A DNA stretch of 16,208 nucleotides, taken from DASSKA01 sp035690905. GTDB lineage: Bacteria; Actinomycetota; Actinomycetes; Propionibacteriales; Nocardioidaceae. Below the pieces are notes generated by a model. That model searched no databases, was not told the origin of the DNA, and was given only the letters and a program-made list of their open reading frames with translations. Of this stretch, positions 13,465-16,208 are shown one piece after another. The stretch spans positions 1-16,208 of the forward strand of contig DASSKA010000214.1 in assembly GCA_035690905.1 (NCBI GenBank). The letters are read 5' to 3'. Made by a program: the position numbers and the translations under genes. Within the stretch, counting starts at the first letter, position 1. Each line of letters begins with the position of its first letter.

Positions 13465-14012
13465 GCGAGTGGACGGTGGCCTGGGCGACAGCCGGCCCGC
13501 CGCTCTTGAGAGTGGACGAGTGCCGGAACGAGGCGGGCCGCACCGAGTACTCCGTCGTGGCACAGAACGGCATTCCCGGCGTCGTCGTGGTGGCCAGGCA
13601 CGCAACCAGCATCGCCTTCGTCCGTCAGTACCGGCGCACCGTGGGTGAAGAGCTCCTCGAGCTTCCCCGTGGCTTCGGCGAGGCCTCCGACTTCCTGCCC
13701 GGCGCAGGGCAGGATGCCGGTGCCGGTCGCGCGGCCGAGCGGGAGCTCGCGGAGGAGACGGGGCTCCGGCTCGAGGACGCGCACACCGTCGGTCGCATCT
13801 TCCCGGACACGGGGCTTCTTCGCGGCGCAGTGGACGTGGTCGCCGGGGAGGTCAGCGATCTCACTGCCGGGGCGACCGACGGGGAGGTCTCCGCTCTGGT
13901 CTGGCTGTCGCCCGCGGAGGTCGGCCGGCTCATTGCCGACGGTCGGCTGTGTGACGGCATCAGCCTGGCAGCGCTGGCACTGTGCCTGCTCAGACCGGCA
14001 GCAGGTGAGTAG
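13461..14012 (+). CDS. NUDIX hydrolase, ADP-ribose pyrophosphatase-like
   Basis: Protein of 183 residues predicted to cleave a nucleoside diphosphate linked to another group, such as ADP-ribose. The pre-box strand reads SIAFVRQYRRTVGEELLELPRGFGEASD, typical of ADP-ribose/sugar pyrophosphatases. The core RELAEETGL of the Nudix box is intact (metal-binding Glu residues present). The first half is displaced: between PRGFGE and RAAEREL there is an extra Gly/Ala-rich stretch (DFLPGAGQDAGAG), so the canonical G-x5-E spacing is not met and the glutamate seven residues before REL is missing. Activity is likely but not certain. The GTG start overlaps the stop of the upstream membrane protein. It converges on an acyl-CoA dehydrogenase with a 16-nt gap. 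Confidence 0.85.
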   Translation: MSEWTVAWATAGPPLLRVDECRNEAGRTEYSVVAQNGIPGVVVVARHATSIAFVRQYRRTVGEELLELPRGFGEASDFLPGAGQDAGAGRAAERELAEETGLRLEDAHTVGRIFPDTGLLRGAVDVVAGEVSDLTAGATDGEVSALVWLSPAEVGRLIADGRLCDGISLAALALCLLRPAAGE

Positions 14013-14015
14013 AAC

Positions 14016-14030
14016 GATCCGGCCCGGATC
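14016..14030. terminator. GATCCGG-C-CCGGATC hairpin between convergent genes
   Basis: A perfect inverted repeat fills the 16-nt gap between the NUDIX stop and the acyl-CoA dehydrogenase stop and overlaps the latter. It can fold as a 6-bp stem with a GCC loop on either strand. There is no T-run, but the position suits a bidirectional terminator. Confidence 0.45.
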
Positions 14031-15201
14031 ACTCCACGGGCAGGCCGCGTCCGCGGGCGATCAGCATCCGCTGCACCTCCGACGTACCCTCGCCGATCTC
14101 GAGGACCTTGGCGTCCCGGTAGAAGCGGGCAACCGGGTACTCCTCCATGAAGCCGTAGCCACCGAAGACCTGCGTGGCGATCCTGGTGGCGGTGACGGCG
14201 GACTCGGTGGCGTAGAGCTTGGCGACCGCGGCGGCCTGCTTGAACTCACGCATCGGCCGGCGGGCGTCCTTCATGGCGGCGGCCCGGTAGGTGAGCAGCC
14301 GCGATGCCTGCAGCATCACCTCGAGGTCGGCCACCTGGAAGGCCACCCCCTGCTTGGCGCCGATGGGCACCCCGAACGTGGTCCGCTCGCCGGCGTACTG
14401 CAGCGACATGTCCAGGCAGGCCTGGATGCAACCGACCGCAAGTGCGGCGATGGCCACCCGGCCGTCGTCGAGGGTGGCCAGGAACTGCGCGAAGCCGCGG
14501 CCGCGCTCGCCGAGCAGGTTCGACTCCGGCACCCGACAGTCGGTGAAGGTCAGCGGGTGGGTGTCCGAGGCGTGCCAGCCGAGCTTGTCGTAGGCCGGCT
14601 CCGCGGTGAAGCCGGGGGTGCCGGACGGCACGATCACGGTGGAGATCTCGGCCTTCCCGTTCTCACGGGTGCCGGTGCGCGCGGTCACGGTGACCAGTGA
14701 GGTGATGTCCGAGCCGGAGTTGGTGATGAACTGCTTCGAGCCGTTGATCACCCACTCGCCGTCGGCGAGCTCTGCCTTGGTCTTGGTGGCGCCGGCGTCC
14801 GAGCCCGACCCCGGCTCGGTGAGCCCGAAGCCGGCCAGCCGGCGGCCGGCGACCAGGTCGGGCAGCCAGGCCTGCTTCTGCTCGTCGGTGCCGAAGGTCA
14901 GGATCGGGTTGATGCCGAGCCCGACACCGGCCTCCAGGGTGATGCCGAGCGACTGGTCGACGCGACCGATCTCCTCGATGGCCACGCACAGGCTCGTGAA
15001 GTCACCGTCGGCGCCGGCGCCGCCGTACTCCTCGGGAGAGGTGAGCCCGAACAGGCCGAGGTCACCCATCTTCTGCACCACGTCGGTCGGGAAGTGGTGC
15101 TCACGGTCCCAGGATGCCGCGTGCGGGGCGATCTCCTTCTCGGCGAAGTCGCGGACGCTCGCCCGGAACGCCTCGTGCTCCGGGGACAGCTCGTAGGACA
15201 T
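14029..15201 (-). CDS. Acyl-CoA dehydrogenase (second copy, AcdA/FadE-type)
   Basis: Protein of 390 residues oxidising an acyl-CoA to enoyl-CoA with FAD. Motifs: PEEYGGAGAD (56-65), FGLTEPGSGSDAGATKTKA (125-143, first signature), KQFITNSG (156-163), KLGWHASDT (206-214), ADLEVMLQASRLLTYRAA (291-308) and QVFGGYGFMEEYPVARFYRDAK (344-365). The catalytic base is Glu371 in IGEGTSEVQ, the short/branched-chain or butyryl-CoA dehydrogenase-like placement. It is clearly distinct from the FadE25-like gene on the left. The ATG at 15201 was chosen because AGGGAG lies 6 nt upstream; a GTG 11 codons earlier would fall inside the operator. It is divergent from accA3, so its product may supply or share substrates with the carboxylase (inference). 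An operator over its -10 implies repression control. Confidence 0.94.
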   Translation of the reverse strand: MSYELSPEHEAFRASVRDFAEKEIAPHAASWDREHHFPTDVVQKMGDLGLFGLTSPEEYGGAGADGDFTSLCVAIEEIGRVDQSLGITLEAGVGLGINPILTFGTDEQKQAWLPDLVAGRRLAGFGLTEPGSGSDAGATKTKAELADGEWVINGSKQFITNSGSDITSLVTVTARTGTRENGKAEISTVIVPSGTPGFTAEPAYDKLGWHASDTHPLTFTDCRVPESNLLGERGRGFAQFLATLDDGRVAIAALAVGCIQACLDMSLQYAGERTTFGVPIGAKQGVAFQVADLEVMLQASRLLTYRAAAMKDARRPMREFKQAAAVAKLYATESAVTATRIATQVFGGYGFMEEYPVARFYRDAKVLEIGEGTSEVQRMLIARGRGLPVE

Positions 15202-15231
15202 GGGTCGCTCCCTGGTCGACTGGTTTACGTT

Positions 15232-15244
15232 CACTAACTTAGTG
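15232..15244. promoter_or_regulatory. CACTAA-C-TTAGTG operator over the dehydrogenase -10
   Basis: Perfect 6-bp half-sites around a central C. On the minus strand TAAGTT (15241-15236) fits TANNNT and would start transcription near 15229, leaving a leader of about 28 nt that carries the AGGGAG Shine-Dalgarno. A repressor bound here, most plausibly a TetR-type regulator, would cover the -10. No TetR gene is in the window. Confidence 0.6.
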
Positions 15245-15307
15245 CGTCCGACGGGGCGCCGCGATCCACCCCCGAAGGCGGGTCGAGGCCCGCTCCGGGC
15301 CAGGCTC

Positions 15308-15313
15308 TAGACT
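15308..15313 (+). promoter_or_regulatory. Possible -10 TAGACT of accA3
   Basis: TAGACT fits TANNNT and would start the transcript near 15320, leaving a leader of about 78 nt that contains the CTCGACAG repeats. No good -35 is seen. Confidence 0.4.
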
Positions 15314-15328
15314 CCGCTGAGAGCCGAC

Positions 15329-15388
15329 AATCTCGACAGACCGAGATTCTCGACAGGCCCCGATCTCGACAGGCCCCGATCTCGACAG
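15329..15388 (+). repeat. Four CTCGACAG repeats in the accA3 leader
   Basis: CTCGACAG occurs at 15332, 15349, 15365 and 15381 (spacing 17, 16, 16). Copies 2 and 3 are part of identical 16-bp units CTCGACAGGCCCCGAT. The last copy runs into the Shine-Dalgarno AGGAG (15387-15391). The first copy also lies in a perfect inverted repeat, AATCTCG-N6-CGAGATT (15329-15348), and CGAGA-T-TCTCG (15342-15352) overlaps it. Confidence 0.75.
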
Positions 15389-15397
15389 GAGAACGCC

Positions 15398-16208
15398 GTG
15401 ACGGTCAAGCCGCTGCAGAAGGTTCTGGTCGCCAACCGAGGCGAGATCGCCGTCCGCGTGGTGCGAGCCTGCAAGGACGCCGGTATCGGTAGCGTCGCGG
15501 TGTACGCCGACCCGGACCGGGACGCGCTGTTCGTGCGCCTGGCCGACGAGGCCTACAGCCTGGGCGGCGCGACCCCGGCCGACTCCTACTTGTCCATCGA
15601 GAAGATCGTCGACGCCGCCAAGAAGTCCGGCGCCGACTCCGTGCACCCCGGCTACGGCTTCCTCGCCGAGAACGCCGCGTTCGCCCAGGCCGTGCTCGAC
15701 GCGGGGCTGGTCTGGATCGGCCCCTCCCCCGCCGCCATCGACGCCCTGGGCGACAAGGCCAAGGCCAAGCAGATCGCACAGAAGGCGGACGCGCCGCTCG
15801 CCCCCGGCACCAAGGAGCCGGTGAAGGACGCCGACGAGATCGTCGACTTCGCCCGCGCCAACGGCCTGCCGGTCGCGATCAAGGCCGTCTTCGGCGGTGG
15901 CGGCCGCGGGCTCAAGGTGGCCCGCACCATCGAGGAGATCCCCGAGCTCTACGAGTCGGCGGTCCGCGAGGCGGTCACGGCGTTCGGCCGCGGCGAGTGC
16001 CTGGTCGAGAAGTTCCTCGACCGGCCGCGCCACGTCGAGACCCAATGCCTGGCCGACCAGCACGGCAACGTCGTCGTCGTCAGCACCCGCGACTGCTCGC
16101 TGCAGCGGCGCAACCAGAAGCTGGTCGAGGAGGCGCCCGCGCCGTTCCTGACCGACGAGCAGAACCAGCGTCTCTACGAGTCGTCCAAGGCCATCCTCAA
16201 GGAGGCCA
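15398..16208 (+). CDS. accA3: Acyl-CoA carboxylase alpha chain (biotin carboxylase part, 3' end cut)
   Basis: The frame runs from GTG 15398 to the window edge with no stop (270 codons), so only the biotin carboxylase N-half is present; the biotin carrier domain should lie beyond. It carboxylates biotin with ATP and bicarbonate for the AccD-type carboxyltransferases. Seen: KVLVANRGEIAVRVVRACKDAG (8-29), HPGYGFLAEN (83-92), WIGPSP (106-111), the ATP-grasp lysine and glycine loop AIKAVFGGGGRGLKV (160-174), and RHVETQ and TRDCSLQRRNQKLVEEAPAP (230-249). The sequence reads like mycobacterial AccA3, which lies near the same accD5 block. The start is fixed by AGGAG with a 6-nt spacer. It is divergent from an acyl-CoA dehydrogenase and has an unusual repeat-bearing leader. 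Confidence 0.95.
   Translation, partial: MTVKPLQKVLVANRGEIAVRVVRACKDAGIGSVAVYADPDRDALFVRLADEAYSLGGATPADSYLSIEKIVDAAKKSGADSVHPGYGFLAENAAFAQAVLDAGLVWIGPSPAAIDALGDKAKAKQIAQKADAPLAPGTKEPVKDADEIVDFARANGLPVAIKAVFGGGGRGLKVARTIEEIPELYESAVREAVTAFGRGECLVEKFLDRPRHVETQCLADQHGNVVVVSTRDCSLQRRNQKLVEEAPAPFLTDEQNQRLYESSKAILKEA

Noticed and set aside
15202..15234. Upstream GTG start for the second acyl-CoA dehydrogenase (MNVNQSTRERP extension)
   Set aside because: The ATG at 15201 has an AGGGAG Shine-Dalgarno, and the GTG would lie within the operator and at the predicted transcript start.
15329..15388. CTCGACAG array considered as a CRISPR
   Set aside because: Repeat of 8 bp with 8-9 bp spacing that is itself repeated; too short for repeats or spacers and no cas genes.

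Overview
This window is chromosomal DNA from a high-GC Gram-positive actinomycete. The evidence is uniformly GC-rich codon use with GTG, ATG and TTG starts, an acyl-CoA carboxylase built of separate alpha, beta and epsilon chains, and a gene neighbourhood that matches the mycobacterial block fadE25-purE-purK-GtrA-birA-accD5-accE5-maf-accA3. A repeat whose reverse complement encodes VVEP/VEP-type peptides suggests a Nocardioides-like relative, but that placement is only a guess. The region is mainly core metabolism, not a mobile island.

Layout, left to right. A partial PLDc_N-type membrane protein (minus) is followed by a FadE25-like acyl-CoA dehydrogenase (minus). A small CoA-binding protein (plus) converges on purE. 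Then come minus-strand purE and purK (4-nt ATGA overlap), an orphan OmpR-type winged-helix protein, a class III adenylate cyclase with an N-terminal regulatory region, and birA. birA is divergent from accD5. accD5 and accE run rightward, joined by an odd 53-bp linker, and accE overlaps the 3' end of a convergent GT87-type mannosyltransferase-like membrane protein. Divergent from that is a DUF885 metalloprotease-like gene coupled to maf (ATGA overlap). A GtrA-family membrane protein (minus) converges on maf. A two-gene unit follows (plus): an unrecognised protein with two C-terminal membrane helices, and a NUDIX hydrolase joined to it by a GTGA overlap. It converges on a second acyl-CoA dehydrogenase (minus). 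At the right edge is the 5' part of the accA3-type biotin carboxylase gene (plus).

Functionally, BirA would biotinylate the AccA3 carrier domain. AccA3, AccD5 and AccE would form an acyl-CoA (propionyl/acetyl-CoA) carboxylase supplying methylmalonyl- or malonyl-CoA. The two acyl-CoA dehydrogenases feed acyl-CoA breakdown, and PurK and PurE carry out the carboxylation step of purine synthesis.

The most striking regulatory pattern is that many starts (fadE25, CoA-binding gene, purK, winged-helix gene, DUF885, gtrA and probably the unknown 12301 gene) have a TANNNT -10 hexamer only 6-8 nt upstream and no Shine-Dalgarno, which is the signature of leaderless transcripts. accD5, accA3, the second acyl-CoA dehydrogenase and the PLDc_N gene instead have clear Shine-Dalgarno sites. 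Other candidates for control are a perfect CACTAA-C-TTAGTG operator over the -10 of the second dehydrogenase, a CTCGACAG repeat array in the accA3 leader, and a TGA-N6-TCA (CRP-like) palindrome before the cyclase gene. I see no tRNA, rRNA, CRISPR array, transposase or integrase, and no gene-free stretch above 300 bases.
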